Below are positions 29,601 to 38,711 of a DNA stretch of 64,000 bases, piece after piece (position 1 is the first letter of the stretch; each line of letters begins with the position of its first letter). The stretch is from Pseudomonas sp. S35 (lineage in GTDB: Bacteria > Pseudomonadota > Gammaproteobacteria > Pseudomonadales > Pseudomonadaceae), in the NCBI RefSeq assembly GCF_009866765.1, contig NZ_CP019431.1, positions 1,798,001 to 1,862,000 on the forward strand, in the 5' to 3' direction. The notes below the pieces were generated by a model. It had not been told where the DNA came from. It saw only the letters and a list, made by a program, of their open reading frames with translations, and did not search any database. A program made the translations under genes and the position numbers.

Positions 29601-30093
29601 GCACTGCGAATTCGCCGTGCTCGTACACCGTGTCGACGCAGCGATAGCCGCTGGCTTCCAGGCGCGTGCGCATCTGCTCGACGTCGAGCTTCTGGCCGAT
29701 ATCCAGCACCAGGCTGCTGCCCAGCAGGAACTTGGTCGGCGCCAGGCGGTGCAGTGCCGTGGTGATCGGCACCACCAGTACGCCGTGGGCCAGTTCCGGC
29801 AAGCGGTACAGGCTGGCGATGCGCTGGGAGATGATGTCCTGATGCGGCGAGAACAGGTCGTAGGGCAGGGTTTCCCAGTCGGGAAAATGCAGCACCGGTA
29901 AATCGGGGGCGAAGAAGCTCAGCTCCTGCTCCAACCGTTCGGCACTTTGGCTGTCGGCGGTAAGCAGCAGGGTAAAGCGCTTGGCTGCGCTGGCAGCCTC
30001 GGCAATGGCCAGGCTCAGGGCGGCACCGGGCAGGTTGCCCCAGTGCTGTTTACCTGCCGCAGCAGGGAGTAGCGGTAGACGCAGAACGGGCAC
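26644..30093 (-). CDS. mfd: Transcription-repair coupling factor
   Basis: Mfd removes RNA polymerase stalled at DNA lesions and recruits UvrA. The 1149-residue length is typical. In order there are a UvrB-homology module (PVLHFPDWETLPYDLFSPH), the RNA polymerase interaction domain around residues 475-550 (VHIDHGVGRYLGLQTLEID, the CarD-like motif), the RecG-like translocase with Walker A (LVCGDVGFGKTEVAMRAAF) and DEEHRFGV box, GRVGRSHHQAYAYL (motif VI), and the C-terminal TRD that binds UvrA. The start at 30093 fits family N-termini. It diverges from gap and leads into csiV. Confidence 0.97.
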   Translation of the reverse strand: MPVLRLPLLPAAAGKQHWGNLPGAALSLAIAEAASAAKRFTLLLTADSQSAERLEQELSFFAPDLPVLHFPDWETLPYDLFSPHQDIISQRIASLYRLPELAHGVLVVPITTALHRLAPTKFLLGSSLVLDIGQKLDVEQMRTRLEASGYRCVDTVYEHGEFAVRGALIDLFPMGSKLPYRIDLFDDEIETLRTFDPENQRSIDKVDSIKLLPAREFPLQKDAVTRFKARFRERFDVDFRRCPIFQDLSSGITPAGIEYYLPLFFDETSTLFDYLPQDTQVFSLPGIEQAAENFWNDVRNRYEERRVDPSRPLLPPAELFLPVEDCFARLKNWPRVVASQQDVDAGSGRERFPAGTLPDLAIQAKATQPLEALSNFLGDFPGRVLFTAESAGRREVLLELLERLKLRPKTVDSWPDFVKSKERLAITIAPLDEGLLLDDPALALIAESPLFGQRVMQRRRREKRADANNDAVIKNLTELREGAPVVHIDHGVGRYLGLQTLEIDNQAAEFLTMEYAEGAKLYVPVASLHLIARYTGSDDALAPLHRLGSETWQKAKRKAAEQVRDVAAELLDIYARRAAREGYAFADPKADYATFSAGFAFEETPDQQTTIEAVRADMLAPKPMDRLVCGDVGFGKTEVAMRAAFIAVHGGRQVAILVPTTLLAQQHYNSFRDRFADWPVTVEVMSRFKSAKEVNAAVADLAEGKIDIVIGTHKLLSDDVKIKNLGLVIIDEEHRFGVRQKEQLKALRSEVDILTLTATPIPRTLNMAVSGMRDLSIIATPPARRLSVRTFVMEQNKSTVKEALLRELLRGGQVYYLHNDVKTIEKCAADLAELVPEARIAIGHGQMRERELEQVMSDFYHKRFNVLIASTIIETGIDVPSANTIIIERADKFGLAQLHQLRGRVGRSHHQAYAYLLTPPRQQITSDAEKRLEAIANTQDLGAGFVLATNDLEIRGAGELLGDGQSGQIQAVGFTLYMEMLERAVKAIRKGEQPNLDQPLGGGPEINLRLPALIPEDYLPDVHARLILYKRIASATDEEGLKDLQVEMIDRFGLLPEPTKNLVRLTLLKLQAEQLGIKKVDAGPQGGRIEFEAQTPVDPLVLIKLIQGQPNRYKFEGATLFKFMVPMERAEERFNTLEALFERLIPKSV

Positions 30094-30448
30094 GGAAGGT
30101 TGAGCTCCAAGCGTTGCGACAAAGTCGGTAATTGTAACGGGCCAAGGTGCCGCCTGTCAGTTGCTGACTGTGCCTATTACGGTTTGTAGGAAATGTAGTG
30201 GCTAAGACAAACAATGGCGTGTTTTGACTCAATATGTAGTGCCAAAAAGCGCGAATGTTTAGGAGTGTTACGGACAAGTTGGCTTGCTCGCTCAACTAGT
30301 GGCCTTCTGAAGCCCGCGTATTTACTGGGCTCCAGCGAGGTATCAAGTTTGCGCAAGCCGTTTTTGTTGTCCGGTGCGCATTGCTCCCCGGACACTCGGG
30401 CGGCATAATGTAGCCCCTTTTTTCAGCCCCTACATGTGGAAGGTTCCC
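30094..30448. other. mfd-gap divergent spacer
   Basis: A 355-bp spacer with no gene. It contains a GTCAGTTGCTGACTG inverted repeat at about 30156 and a degenerate REP-like AGTTGGCTTGCTCGCTCAACT at about 30278. The likely gap promoter is TTGCTC (30381-30386), a 17-bp spacer, then CATAAT (30404-30409). Confidence 0.55.
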
Positions 30449-31897
30449 GTGACTCAGAAGCCCGACCAGTGTCTTGGTGAATGGATCGACCGTGAAGCAC
30501 TCGCAGAAGCGATGATCCCGCTTATCGGTCAGCTATACCGCAATAACAATGTGGTGAGCTCGATCTATGGCCGCAGCCTGATCAACCAGTCCGTCATCGC
30601 GATTCTCAAGGCGCACCGCTTTGCGCGCCATCGCTCTGCCGACGACAGCGAACTCTCCGTCCACGAAACATTCCCACTGCTCAAGGCCATGAGCGAGCTC
30701 AAGCTCGGCGCGGCCTCGGTAGACCTGGGCAAGTTGGCGTACAAATTCCGCAAAGAAGGCGCTGGCCGCACCGCCGAGCAGTTCGTGCGTGAAGAAATGG
30801 CCGACGTGGTTGGCCAGCAAAACGCCGCAGCCCGCAAAGGCACCGACGTTGTACTGTACGGCTTCGGTCGTATCGGCCGCCTGCTGGCGCGCATCCTGAT
30901 CGAAAAAACCGGTGGCGGCGACGGCCTGCGCCTGCGTGCCATCGTCGTACGCAAAGGCGCCGACAACGACCTGACCAAGCGCGCGAGCCTGCTGCGTCGC
31001 GACTCGGTACACGGTCCGTTCAACGGCACCATCGTCATTGACGAAGAAAACAACACCATCACCGCCAACGGTAACCTGATCCAGGTGATCTACGCGAAGA
31101 ACCCGTCCGAGGTGGACTACACCCAGTACGGCATCAAGGACGCCCTGCTGGTGGACAACACCGGCGTATGGCGTGACGCCGAAGGCCTGGGCCAGCACCT
31201 GGCCTGCCCGGGTGTCGACCGCGTTGTGCTGACCGCGCCTGGCAAAGGCAAGCTGAAGAACATCGTGCACGGCATCAACCACGGTGAAATCACCGCAGAC
31301 GACAAGATCGTGTCCGCCGCTTCCTGCACCACCAACGCCATCGTGCCGGTGCTCAAGGCTGTGAACGACAAGTTCGGCATCGTTAACGGTCACGTTGAAA
31401 CCGTTCACTCGTACACCAACGACCAGAACCTGATCGACAACTTCCACAAAGGCGATCGCCGTGGTCGTAGCGCCGCGCTGAACATGGTGATCACCGAGAC
31501 CGGTGCTGCCACTGCTGCTGCCAAGGCCTTGCCTGAGCTGGCCGGCAAGCTGACCGGTAACGCGATCCGCGTGCCGACGCCTAACGTGTCGATGGCCATT
31601 CTCAACCTCAACCTTGAGAAAGCCGCCAGCCGCGAAGAGATGAACGAGTACCTGCGCTACATGGCGCTGCACTCCGATCTGCATAAGCAAATCGACTACG
31701 TCAATTCCCAGGAAGTGGTCTCGACTGACTTCGTTGGTTCGCGCCACGCCGGTGTAGTGGATGCCGAAGCGACCATCAGCCAGGACAACCGCGTTGTGTT
31801 GTACGTGTGGTACGACAACGAGTTCGGCTACAGCTGCCAGGTGGTTCGCGTGATGGAAGACATGGCCGGGGTTAACCCGCCTGCGTTCCCGCGCTAA
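30449..31897 (+). CDS. gap: Glyceraldehyde-3-phosphate dehydrogenase, long form
   Basis: NAD(P)-linked GAPDH interconverts glyceraldehyde-3-phosphate and 1,3-bisphosphoglycerate. This 482-residue form carries about 130 extra N-terminal residues (LGEWIDREALAEAMIPLIGQ, helical) before the normal enzyme, which starts at VVLYGFGRIGRLLARIL. The catalytic Cys lies in SAASCTTNAIVPVLK, and the substrate-binding DRRGRSAALNM and VYVWYDNEFGYS regions are intact. I chose GTG 30449 because GGAAGG lies just before it; ATG 30434 is the alternative and adds five residues. Pseudomonads usually carry another, short GAPDH elsewhere. The long form is linked to gluconeogenesis in this group, as inferred from family studies. 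Confidence 0.93.
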   Translation: MTQKPDQCLGEWIDREALAEAMIPLIGQLYRNNNVVSSIYGRSLINQSVIAILKAHRFARHRSADDSELSVHETFPLLKAMSELKLGAASVDLGKLAYKFRKEGAGRTAEQFVREEMADVVGQQNAAARKGTDVVLYGFGRIGRLLARILIEKTGGGDGLRLRAIVVRKGADNDLTKRASLLRRDSVHGPFNGTIVIDEENNTITANGNLIQVIYAKNPSEVDYTQYGIKDALLVDNTGVWRDAEGLGQHLACPGVDRVVLTAPGKGKLKNIVHGINHGEITADDKIVSAASCTTNAIVPVLKAVNDKFGIVNGHVETVHSYTNDQNLIDNFHKGDRRGRSAALNMVITETGAATAAAKALPELAGKLTGNAIRVPTPNVSMAILNLNLEKAASREEMNEYLRYMALHSDLHKQIDYVNSQEVVSTDFVGSRHAGVVDAEATISQDNRVVLYVWYDNEFGYSCQVVRVMEDMAGVNPPAFPR

Positions 31898-31913
31898 GCC
31901 TTTGCAGTGAATG

Positions 31914-31942
31914 AAAAAGCCCCGACTGGTTCGGGGCTTTTT
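31914..31942 (+). terminator. Terminator of gap
   Basis: AAAAAGCCCCGA pairs with TCGGGGCTTTTT around CTGGT, and Ts follow. Confidence 0.93.
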
Positions 31943-31969
31943 CTTGGCTGGGCTTGTGGTGTGGGTGAG

Positions 31970-32000
31970 GGCCTCATCGGGGGTAAGCCCCCGATAGCGG
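31970..32000. repeat. REP palindrome after gap
   Basis: CATCGGGGGTAAGCCCCCGATAG forms a short REP hairpin between the converging gap and chalcone-isomerase-like genes. Confidence 0.75.
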
Positions 32001-32036
32001 TGGTTCAGCTGCAACATCTGCACCTGGCACCCTTTT

Positions 32037-32570
32037 TCATTTCAGCAATTTGCCGCGCAACTCATCAGACAGGCCCTTGGGCGCCAGCCAGATGCCCAGG
32101 TAGGCCCTTGCCAGCGCATCATTGCGGCTGCTGAACACCACTTGGCCATTGATCTCCAAATTCAGGCCACGGCCCGGACGAAAGTCCAGGGCATAGCGAT
32201 CACCGCTGCGAATGTTACGAAAGCTGGCGTGCAATTGGTCCAGTTCCGGCTTTAAACGCGCATTGGCCTGTTGGCGTTCAAGGGTGGTGGTGGCGGCCTT
32301 GATTACATCGTTGCGGTCGATATCGCGAAAGTAATACAGCACCAGGCGGACAGCCTTTTGCTGTTCCCAGGCTTGCTTCGCGCCGAGGTCCGCCGGGGTG
32401 TAGAGCGCCGCTGCATACACATCGGCCCAGAGATAGGTCAGCACGGCCTGGTTTTTCAGCGCCAGTTGCTGGGACTGCGCCGGAAAATTCGCCTGGGCGA
32501 GACGATCTGCCTCATTGGCGAATGTCGGGATCGAGAACATCAGCAATAAACACAAAATGACATGTCGCAT
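32037..32570 (-). CDS. Chalcone isomerase-like periplasmic protein
   Basis: A 177-residue exported protein. The signal peptide MRHVILCLLLMFSIPTFA is followed by a domain that fits the chalcone-isomerase-like fold (YLWADVYAAALYTPADL, AVRLVLYYFRDIDRND and LGIWLAPKGLSDELRGKLL at the end). Bacterial members are not flavonoid enzymes and probably bind fatty acids or similar ligands. Its start ATG 32570 lies 63 bp from the divergent apbE start. No catalytic arginine can be assigned without alignment. Confidence 0.82.
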   Translation of the reverse strand: MRHVILCLLLMFSIPTFANEADRLAQANFPAQSQQLALKNQAVLTYLWADVYAAALYTPADLGAKQAWEQQKAVRLVLYYFRDIDRNDVIKAATTTLERQQANARLKPELDQLHASFRNIRSGDRYALDFRPGRGLNLEINGQVVFSSRNDALARAYLGIWLAPKGLSDELRGKLLK

Positions 32571-32633
32571 AATGGCCGATCCTGAAAAGGTGTGTGCCTA
32601 CAGGTTAATTCAATTACGGCAACGGCAGGGTTT

Positions 32634-33644
32634 ATGGGCAATCTGCGTCAAGTGGTGATGTTCTGTGCGGTGGCGCTGCTCACCGGCTGCGACGGCGATT
32701 CGCTGGAACGCTTTGGCGGGCCGACCATGGGCAGTACCTATTCGATCCAGTACGTCAGAACGTCGAGCGCGCCGGGTCCGAAAGAACTCCAGCGCCAGGT
32801 GGAAAGCCTACTAGGCGAAGTTGACCGGCAGATGTCGACCTACCGCAGCGACTCCGTTATCGAGGGCTTCAACCGTCTGCCGGCGAACAGCTGTCAGGCG
32901 ATGCCTGCGCCTGTCCTGCACCTGGTGCGCACCGGCGAGCAGTTGTCCCAGGCCAGTGACAGTGCGTTCGACCTGACGGTTGAGCCGCTGTTGAACCTGT
33001 GGGGCTTCGGCCCCCAGGCGCGGGCGTTGAAGGTGCCGGACGCCACGACACTCAGGCTGGTCCGGCAGAGCGTCGGGCACCAGCACCTGCGCATCGAAGG
33101 TGAGCAACTGTGCAAGGACGCCGCCATCGAAATCGACTTCAACAGCATCGCCGCCGGCTACGCCGTGGACCGTATCGCTGAGTTGCTCGGCGGCCAGGGC
33201 GTCCACAGCTACCTCGTCGAAGCCACTGGCGAGCTCAAGGCCGTTGGCCGCAAACCCGATGGCTCACCTTGGCGCATCGCCCTGGAAGAGCCTCGGGATG
33301 ATCGGCAGGTGGCCGAAAAAATCATCGAGGTGGATGGCTTTGGGGTGTCCACGTCAGGTGACTATCGCAATTATTTCCAGCAGGATGGTCGGCGTTATGC
33401 CCACACGCTGGATGCGCGTACCGGTGCGCCGATCACCCATCAGCTGGCCTCGGTGACCGTATTGCACCCCTCGGCGTTGATGGCGGATGGTTTGTCGACG
33501 TTGCTGCTCATCCTCGGGCCTGAGCAAGGTCGGGACTATGCTGAGCAGCACGGCATCGCGGCCTTTTTCGTGAGTCGTGAAGGGGCTGGTTTCGTCACGC
33601 GCACCAACCAGGCGTTCGATCAATTGACGGGTGTAAAACCGTAA
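32634..33644 (+). CDS. apbE: FAD:protein FMN transferase
   Basis: ApbE links FMN through a phosphoester to Thr/Ser of target flavoproteins such as NqrB/NqrC, RnfD/RnfG and NosR, at the periplasmic face. The 336-residue protein has a lipoprotein signal ending in LLTGC and then GGPTMGSTYSIQYV, the family's N-terminal motif. IDFNSIAAGYAVDRIAELL and GVSTSGDYRNYF mark the FAD-binding core, and THTLDARTG-like AHTLDARTGAPI with its metal-binding Asp is present. ATG 32634 is preceded by AGGG. In PAO1 it closes the nqrA-F operon, but no nqr gene is in this window. Confidence 0.93.
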   Translation: MGNLRQVVMFCAVALLTGCDGDSLERFGGPTMGSTYSIQYVRTSSAPGPKELQRQVESLLGEVDRQMSTYRSDSVIEGFNRLPANSCQAMPAPVLHLVRTGEQLSQASDSAFDLTVEPLLNLWGFGPQARALKVPDATTLRLVRQSVGHQHLRIEGEQLCKDAAIEIDFNSIAAGYAVDRIAELLGGQGVHSYLVEATGELKAVGRKPDGSPWRIALEEPRDDRQVAEKIIEVDGFGVSTSGDYRNYFQQDGRRYAHTLDARTGAPITHQLASVTVLHPSALMADGLSTLLLILGPEQGRDYAEQHGIAAFFVSREGAGFVTRTNQAFDQLTGVKP

Positions 33645-33832
33645 TCGGCGCCCTGTAGTAAAGGCAAGACTGGCCTACGACGCGACCAAGGGTTAATGTG
33701 CGCGGCGTTGAGCCTTATATAGACTGTGCCCCGGTTCACACACTTGAGCCAAATTGTCCTTCATGACCGCTGGCCGCGGCATGATTTAGCCAGGCGTCCA
33801 ACCGTGCGCCTGGCCTGTTCTGAGGAGTACGC

Positions 33833-35227
33833 ATGGCTGTCTACAACTACGACGTGGTGGTACTGGGTTCCGGCCCGGCTGGAGAAGGTGCGGCGATGAA
33901 CGCCGCGAAGGCAGGGCGCAAGGTGGCGATGGTCGATAGCCGTCGCCAGGTCGGCGGTAACTGCACCCACCTGGGTACCATCCCGTCCAAGGCCTTGCGT
34001 CACTCGGTCCGCCAGATCATGCAGTTCAACACCAACCCGATGTTCCGGGCCATTGGTGAGCCGCGCTGGTTCTCGTTCCCGGACGTGCTCAAGAGCGCTG
34101 AGAGAGTCATCTCCAAGCAAGTGGCATCGCGTACCGGCTACTACGCCCGTAACCGCGTCGATCTGTTCTTTGGCACCGGCAGCTTTGCCGACGAGCAAAC
34201 CGTCGAAGTGGTCTGCGCCAACGGCGTGGTCGAGAAGCTGGTGGCCAAGCACATCATCATCGCCACCGGGTCGCGCCCGTATCGCCCGGCGGACATCGAT
34301 TTTCACCACCCGCGTATCTACGATAGCGACACCATCCTGAGCCTGGGCCACACCCCGCGCAAACTGATCATCTACGGCGCTGGCGTGATCGGCTGTGAAT
34401 ACGCCTCGATCTTCAGCGGCCTGGGTGTACTGGTGGAACTGGTGGATAACCGCGACCAGTTGCTGAGCTTCCTCGACTCGGAAATTTCCCAGGCGTTGAG
34501 CTACCACTTCAGCAACAACAACATCACCGTGCGCCACAATGAAGAGTACGAGCGGGTCGAAGGCCTGGACAATGGCGTGATCCTGCACCTCAAGTCCGGC
34601 AAGAAGATCAAGGCCGATGCCTTGCTGTGGTGCAACGGCCGTACCGGCAACACCGACAAGCTGGGCATGGAAAACATCGGCGTCAAGGTCAACAGCCGTG
34701 GCCAGATCGAGGTGGATGAGAACTACCGCACCTGCGTGCCGAACATCTACGGCGCCGGTGACGTGATCGGCTGGCCAAGCCTGGCCAGTGCGGCTCACGA
34801 CCAGGGCCGTTCGGCCGCTGGCAGCATCGTTGACAATGGCAGCTGGCGCTATGTGAACGACGTGCCGACCGGGATCTACACGATTCCCGAGATCAGCTCG
34901 ATCGGCAAGAACGAGCACGAATTGACCAAGGCCAAGGTGCCTTACGAAGTGGGCAAGGCGTTCTTCAAGAGCATGGCGCGTGCGCAGATCGCCGGTGAGC
35001 CCCAAGGCATGCTGAAGATCCTGTTCCACCGCGAAACCCTGGAAGTCCTCGGCGTGCATTGCTTCGGCTACCAGGCTTCGGAAATCGTGCACATCGGCCA
35101 GGCCATCATGAACCAGCCAGGCGAGCAAAATACCCTCAAGTATTTTGTGAACACTACGTTCAACTACCCGACCATGGCTGAAGCCTATCGGGTCGCGGCC
35201 TACGACGGCCTCAACCGGCTTTTTTGA
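33833..35227 (+). CDS. sthA: Soluble pyridine nucleotide transhydrogenase
   Basis: A cytosolic flavoprotein that transfers hydride between NADPH and NAD+. The 464-residue product has the FAD motif [19 protein letters not shown] and [17 protein letters not shown]. The second cysteine of the usual CxxxxC redox pair is replaced by Thr, as known for SthA and unlike lipoamide dehydrogenase. The NAD-binding motif [18 protein letters not shown] is near residue 180. GAGGAG precedes ATG 33833. It stands alone downstream of apbE and converges on glpQ, as I recall for PA2991. Confidence 0.96.
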   Translation: MAVYNYDVVVLGSGPAGEGAAMNAAKAGRKVAMVDSRRQVGGNCTHLGTIPSKALRHSVRQIMQFNTNPMFRAIGEPRWFSFPDVLKSAERVISKQVASRTGYYARNRVDLFFGTGSFADEQTVEVVCANGVVEKLVAKHIIIATGSRPYRPADIDFHHPRIYDSDTILSLGHTPRKLIIYGAGVIGCEYASIFSGLGVLVELVDNRDQLLSFLDSEISQALSYHFSNNNITVRHNEEYERVEGLDNGVILHLKSGKKIKADALLWCNGRTGNTDKLGMENIGVKVNSRGQIEVDENYRTCVPNIYGAGDVIGWPSLASAAHDQGRSAAGSIVDNGSWRYVNDVPTGIYTIPEISSIGKNEHELTKAKVPYEVGKAFFKSMARAQIAGEPQGMLKILFHRETLEVLGVHCFGYQASEIVHIGQAIMNQPGEQNTLKYFVNTTFNYPTMAEAYRVAAYDGLNRLF

Positions 35228-35269
35228 GCGGCTCCGGCCGGTGGCCTGAGCCGGCCGGGGAGACCGATT

Positions 35270-35992
35270 TCAGTAATTCCCAAGGGTGGCAGTGGCCAAA
35301 CCGGGAAAGTCTGTAATCAGGCTATCTACGCCGAAGTCGGCGAGCCTGCGCATCAGTGCAGGTTCGTTGACCGTCCACACGGACACGTGCAAGCCCTGGC
35401 GCTGGGCTTTTTCCAGACGCTCGGGGGTGCACAGCGTCCAGTTCAATGCCAGGTACTCGCAGCCATAGTTTTGCGCGACCTTCAGCGGGTCGAGCCAGGC
35501 GTATTCGGCCACCAGGCCGCGTGACAGGTCTGGGGTGAGTTCAATCGCCGCCTTCAATACTTCCCGCGAGCTTGAGGTCACGGTGACTTTGTCCATCAGG
35601 CCAAACCGTACGGCCATCTCACGGATTGCCAGCACAGTGGTTGCAGCGCGGGTGCGCGAGGCGCTTTTGACTTCCAGTTGCCAGTGGTCGAAGTCGCACT
35701 GCTCGAACAGTTCTTCCAGGCGCGGGATCGGGCACGGTTTGATCCAGCCCGGGCCGCCTTTGCGCGCGTCCATCTTCACCAGGTCTGCCGCCGAATACTC
35801 GACGACTTTGCCGCGCCGGTCGGCGGTGCGCTTGAGGGTTGGGTCGTGGATGACCATCAACTCGCCGTCCATGGACAGGTGCAGATCCAGTTCGCATCGG
35901 CGTACGCCGTGCTTGAGGCACTCCTGGAAGCTGGTCAGGGTGTTTTCCGGTGCTTCGCCTTTGGCACCGCGGTGGCCGTAGATCAGGGTCAC
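35270..35992 (-). CDS. glpQ: Glycerophosphodiester phosphodiesterase
   Basis: This enzyme hydrolyses deacylated phospholipids (glycerophosphodiesters) to glycerol-3-phosphate and an alcohol. The 240-residue product lacks a signal peptide and so should act in the cytosol (UgpQ-like). It has GHRGAKGEAPENTLTSF with the catalytic His and Glu, then ELDLHLSMDGELMVIHDPTLKRT with metal ligands and the second catalytic His, and VWTVNEPALMRRLADFGVDSLITDFP at the end. GGAG-like GGAGCAACTG precedes ATG 35992. It sits 44 bp after the PilZ gene on the same strand and may share its transcript. Confidence 0.93.
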   Translation of the reverse strand: MTLIYGHRGAKGEAPENTLTSFQECLKHGVRRCELDLHLSMDGELMVIHDPTLKRTADRRGKVVEYSAADLVKMDARKGGPGWIKPCPIPRLEELFEQCDFDHWQLEVKSASRTRAATTVLAIREMAVRFGLMDKVTVTSSSREVLKAAIELTPDLSRGLVAEYAWLDPLKVAQNYGCEYLALNWTLCTPERLEKAQRQGLHVSVWTVNEPALMRRLADFGVDSLITDFPGLATATLGNY

Positions 35993-36036
35993 AGTTGCTC
36001 CTTTGCGCCAGGCGGGCTGGCGTAGTGAATACGAAT

Positions 36037-36615
36037 TCAGAGGTCGTCGCTTTGTTCTCGCGCCAGGCGGCGTTCCTGGGCCTGTTTCTGCAGGATGTAG
36101 CGCGCCAGCAGTTGGCGTTGGGCATCGGTCATGGCTTCGAATTCCGTGCCCACGTCAAAGCCATCGCCCTTGGGATCGCAATGGGTGACGCGTGCCCGCA
36201 GCAGCAGGCCGAGCGCCTGTGGCATCAGCACCAGCTTGACCGCAAGGTGGGCGCCGACGGCCAGTGGGGCAGGGTGTTGGAAGTCGATGCCGCCTTCGGA
36301 AATGATCACCGGCTGTGGGGCGCCGACTTCGTCCAGCAGGCCACGGGCCATGATTTGGCTGAGTAGATCCACGCGTTTGTTCTGCACGCGCAGGAAGGCA
36401 GCGAGGGTGCGGTCCTTTTCGCTGAGCTGGCGCAACAAATGCTGGGCTTCGAATTCGCTGAGGTGCAGTTCGCTGAGCAGATTGAACAGTGGCGAATCAT
36501 CCAGCAACACTTCCTTGCTCGCCGCTTCGGGGGCAGACAGGCTTTTGATTTGGAGTGCGATCATGTCGTCGATACGGTAGTATTCGCGGCGCTCTTCTTC
36601 ATCTAATGTCGACAT
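36037..36615 (-). CDS. PilZ domain protein (putative c-di-GMP receptor)
   Basis: A 192-residue cytosolic protein. The opening EEERREYYRIDDMIALQIK carries an arginine motif of PilZ type, and ISEGGIDF has the D/N-x-S-x-x-G-like block. Between them lies a helical insertion (about residues 40-95). The divergent position next to lolC is the same as in PAO1 by memory (PA2989). ATG 36615 fits. c-di-GMP binding is likely but the RxxxR motif is not perfect, so affinity is uncertain. Confidence 0.82.
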   Translation of the reverse strand: MSTLDEEERREYYRIDDMIALQIKSLSAPEAASKEVLLDDSPLFNLLSELHLSEFEAQHLLRQLSEKDRTLAAFLRVQNKRVDLLSQIMARGLLDEVGAPQPVIISEGGIDFQHPAPLAVGAHLAVKLVLMPQALGLLLRARVTHCDPKGDGFDVGTEFEAMTDAQRQLLARYILQKQAQERRLAREQSDDL

Positions 36616-36709
36616 GGCGAACCCCAGGTAACGGTAATGGTCTGAGTGTAAAGCTGCTTACCTGACCCCGCCACCGGGACGTCTTCTTTTCCTCCGAACA
36701 AGCCCCGAC

Positions 36710-37960
36710 ATGTTCAGACCTCTCTTCGTATTTATTGGCACGCGTTATACCCGTGCAAAGCGTCGCAATCATTTTGTGTCGTTCATTTCCTTGACCTCGA
36801 TGATCGGGCTCGCCTTGGGCGTGGTCGTGATGATCGTGGTGCTGTCGGTGATGAACGGCTTCGATCATGAGATGCGTACCCGCGTGCTGGGCATGGTGCC
36901 CCACGCGACCATCGAGGGCGATTCGCCTATCAGTGATTGGCAAAGCCTGGCCGCCAAGGTCAAGCAGAACCCGAAGGTGGTGGCCGTTGCGCCATTTACC
37001 CAGATGCAGGGGCTGCTGACCCATGACGGCAAGGTGCAGAAAATCCTGCTCAATGCCATTGATCCGGCCCAGGAGCGCAACGTGTCGATCATCGACAAGT
37101 TTATGCTGCAGGGCAAACTCGACGACCTGGCCCCCGGCAGCTTTGGCATCGTGATCGGTGACAAGGCGGCAGCCAAGCTCGGTGTGGGCCTTGGCGACAA
37201 GCTGACCTTCGTCGCGCCGGAAGTCACCGTGACCCCGGCCGGCATGTTCCCGCGGATGAAGCGCTTTACCGTGGTCGGTACCTTCCACGTCGGCGCCGGC
37301 GAGATCGACGGCTACCTGGGCCTGACCAACCTCACTGACCTCGCCCGCCTGCACCGTTGGCAGCCCGACCAGGTGCAGGGCCTGCGCCTGAAGTTCAACG
37401 ACCTGTTCGACGCCCCGCGCGGCGCCTGGGACATCGCCCAGCACCTGGGCGAAAGCCAGTATTACGCCCGCGACTGGACCCGTACCCACGGCAACCTGTA
37501 CCAGGCCATCCGCATGGAAAAAGCCATGATCGGCCTGTTGTTGCTGCTGATCGTCGCGGTGGCCGCGTTCAATATCATCTCCACTTTGGTGATGGTGGTG
37601 AACGATAAGAAGGGCGATATCGCGATCCTGCGTACCCTGGGCGCCACGCCGGGGCAGATCATGGCGATCTTCATGGTGCAGGGCACCGTGATCGGCGTGG
37701 TCGGCACCTTGATCGGCACCGCGGTCGGCATTCTGGCCGCATTGAACGTCAGCGCCGCCATCGCCTTGCTTGAAAAGGTGATCGGCCACAAGTTCCTCAA
37801 CGCCGACGTGTACTTCATCGACTACTTGCCGTCCCAGGTTCAGGCCCAGGACGTGCTGATGGTGGGCGGCGCTGCGTTGGTCCTGAGTTTCCTTGCCACC
37901 CTGTATCCAGCCTGGCGCGCGGCACGTACCCAGCCAGCACAGGCCTTACGTTATGAGTGA
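36710..37960 (+). CDS. lolC: Lipoprotein-releasing ABC transporter permease LolC
   Basis: Part of LolCDE, which extracts lipoproteins from the inner membrane and hands them to LolA. The 416-residue protein has one N-terminal membrane helix ([20 protein letters not shown]), a large periplasmic domain and three C-terminal helices, with the FtsX-like motif [25 protein letters not shown]. It begins [20 protein letters not shown], almost the same as LolE, so the two are paralogues. LolD starts 8 bp before its stop, and the three genes form an operon. Confidence 0.93.
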   Translation: MFRPLFVFIGTRYTRAKRRNHFVSFISLTSMIGLALGVVVMIVVLSVMNGFDHEMRTRVLGMVPHATIEGDSPISDWQSLAAKVKQNPKVVAVAPFTQMQGLLTHDGKVQKILLNAIDPAQERNVSIIDKFMLQGKLDDLAPGSFGIVIGDKAAAKLGVGLGDKLTFVAPEVTVTPAGMFPRMKRFTVVGTFHVGAGEIDGYLGLTNLTDLARLHRWQPDQVQGLRLKFNDLFDAPRGAWDIAQHLGESQYYARDWTRTHGNLYQAIRMEKAMIGLLLLLIVAVAAFNIISTLVMVVNDKKGDIAILRTLGATPGQIMAIFMVQGTVIGVVGTLIGTAVGILAALNVSAAIALLEKVIGHKFLNADVYFIDYLPSQVQAQDVLMVGGAALVLSFLATLYPAWRAARTQPAQALRYE

Positions 37961-38651
37961 ATCGGGCATGAGTGAAAAAGCAATCCTGAGCTGCCGCAAC
38001 CTGGGCAAATCCTACGAGGAAGGCCCGGAATCGGTGGTGGTGCTGTCCAACCTGCAGCTTGAGCTGCATCCGGGCGAACGCGTGGCGATCGTCGGCAGTT
38101 CCGGTTCCGGCAAAAGTACCTTGCTGAACCTGCTGGGCGGCCTCGATACGCCGTCCCAGGGCAGTGTGTGGCTGGCCGGCGAAGAGTTGTCGGCCTTGAA
38201 TGAAAAGGCCCGTGGCCAACTGCGCAACCGTTCGTTGGGCTTCGTGTACCAGTTCCACCACCTGTTGCCGGAATTCACCGCCCTGGAAAACGTGTGCATG
38301 CCGTTGCTGATCGGCAAGACCGCCATCCCGCAAGCCCGCCAGCGTGCCAAGGCCCTGCTGGAACGCGTCGGTCTCGGCCATCGCCTGGAGCACAAACCGG
38401 CCGAGCTGTCCGGCGGCGAGCGCCAGCGTGTGGCAATTGCCCGCGCCCTGGTGAACAACCCAGGCTTGGTGATGCTTGACGAGCCCACCGGCAACCTCGA
38501 CTCCCACACCGCCCAGGGCATCAAGGACTTGATGCTGGAACTGAGCACCCAGATGCGCACTGCGTTCCTGGTGGTGACCCATGACATGAGCATGGCCCGC
38601 CAGATGGACCGCGTGCTGCACCTGCAGGAAGGTCATCTGGTCGCCATCTGA
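37953..38651 (+). CDS. lolD: Lipoprotein-releasing ABC transporter ATPase LolD
   Basis: The cytosolic ATPase of LolCDE. The 232-residue protein has Walker [10 protein letters not shown], the Q-loop, signature LSGGERQRV, Walker [13 protein letters not shown] and the H-loop [10 protein letters not shown]. The start is either ATG 37953, which overlaps the lolC stop by 8 bp, or ATG 37968, which gives the 227-residue length usual in P. aeruginosa. I report the first because the overlap favours coupling. A hairpin with Ts stands between it and lolE. Confidence 0.93.
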   Translation: MSESGMSEKAILSCRNLGKSYEEGPESVVVLSNLQLELHPGERVAIVGSSGSGKSTLLNLLGGLDTPSQGSVWLAGEELSALNEKARGQLRNRSLGFVYQFHHLLPEFTALENVCMPLLIGKTAIPQARQRAKALLERVGLGHRLEHKPAELSGGERQRVAIARALVNNPGLVMLDEPTGNLDSHTAQGIKDLMLELSTQMRTAFLVVTHDMSMARQMDRVLHLQEGHLVAI

Positions 38652-38659
38652 CCCGTTTC

Positions 38660-38686
38660 AAGCCCGGCGCCTGGCGTCGGGCTTTT
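38660..38686 (+). terminator. Hairpin with T run between lolD and lolE
   Basis: AGCCCGGCGCC and GGCGTCGGGCT (one mismatch) enclose a very short loop, followed by TTTTTC. It has terminator form, yet lolE follows at once, so it may lower lolE expression or separate transcripts. Confidence 0.7.
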
Positions 38687-38711
38687 TCAATTTTTCAGGC
38701 GGTGCACGCGA

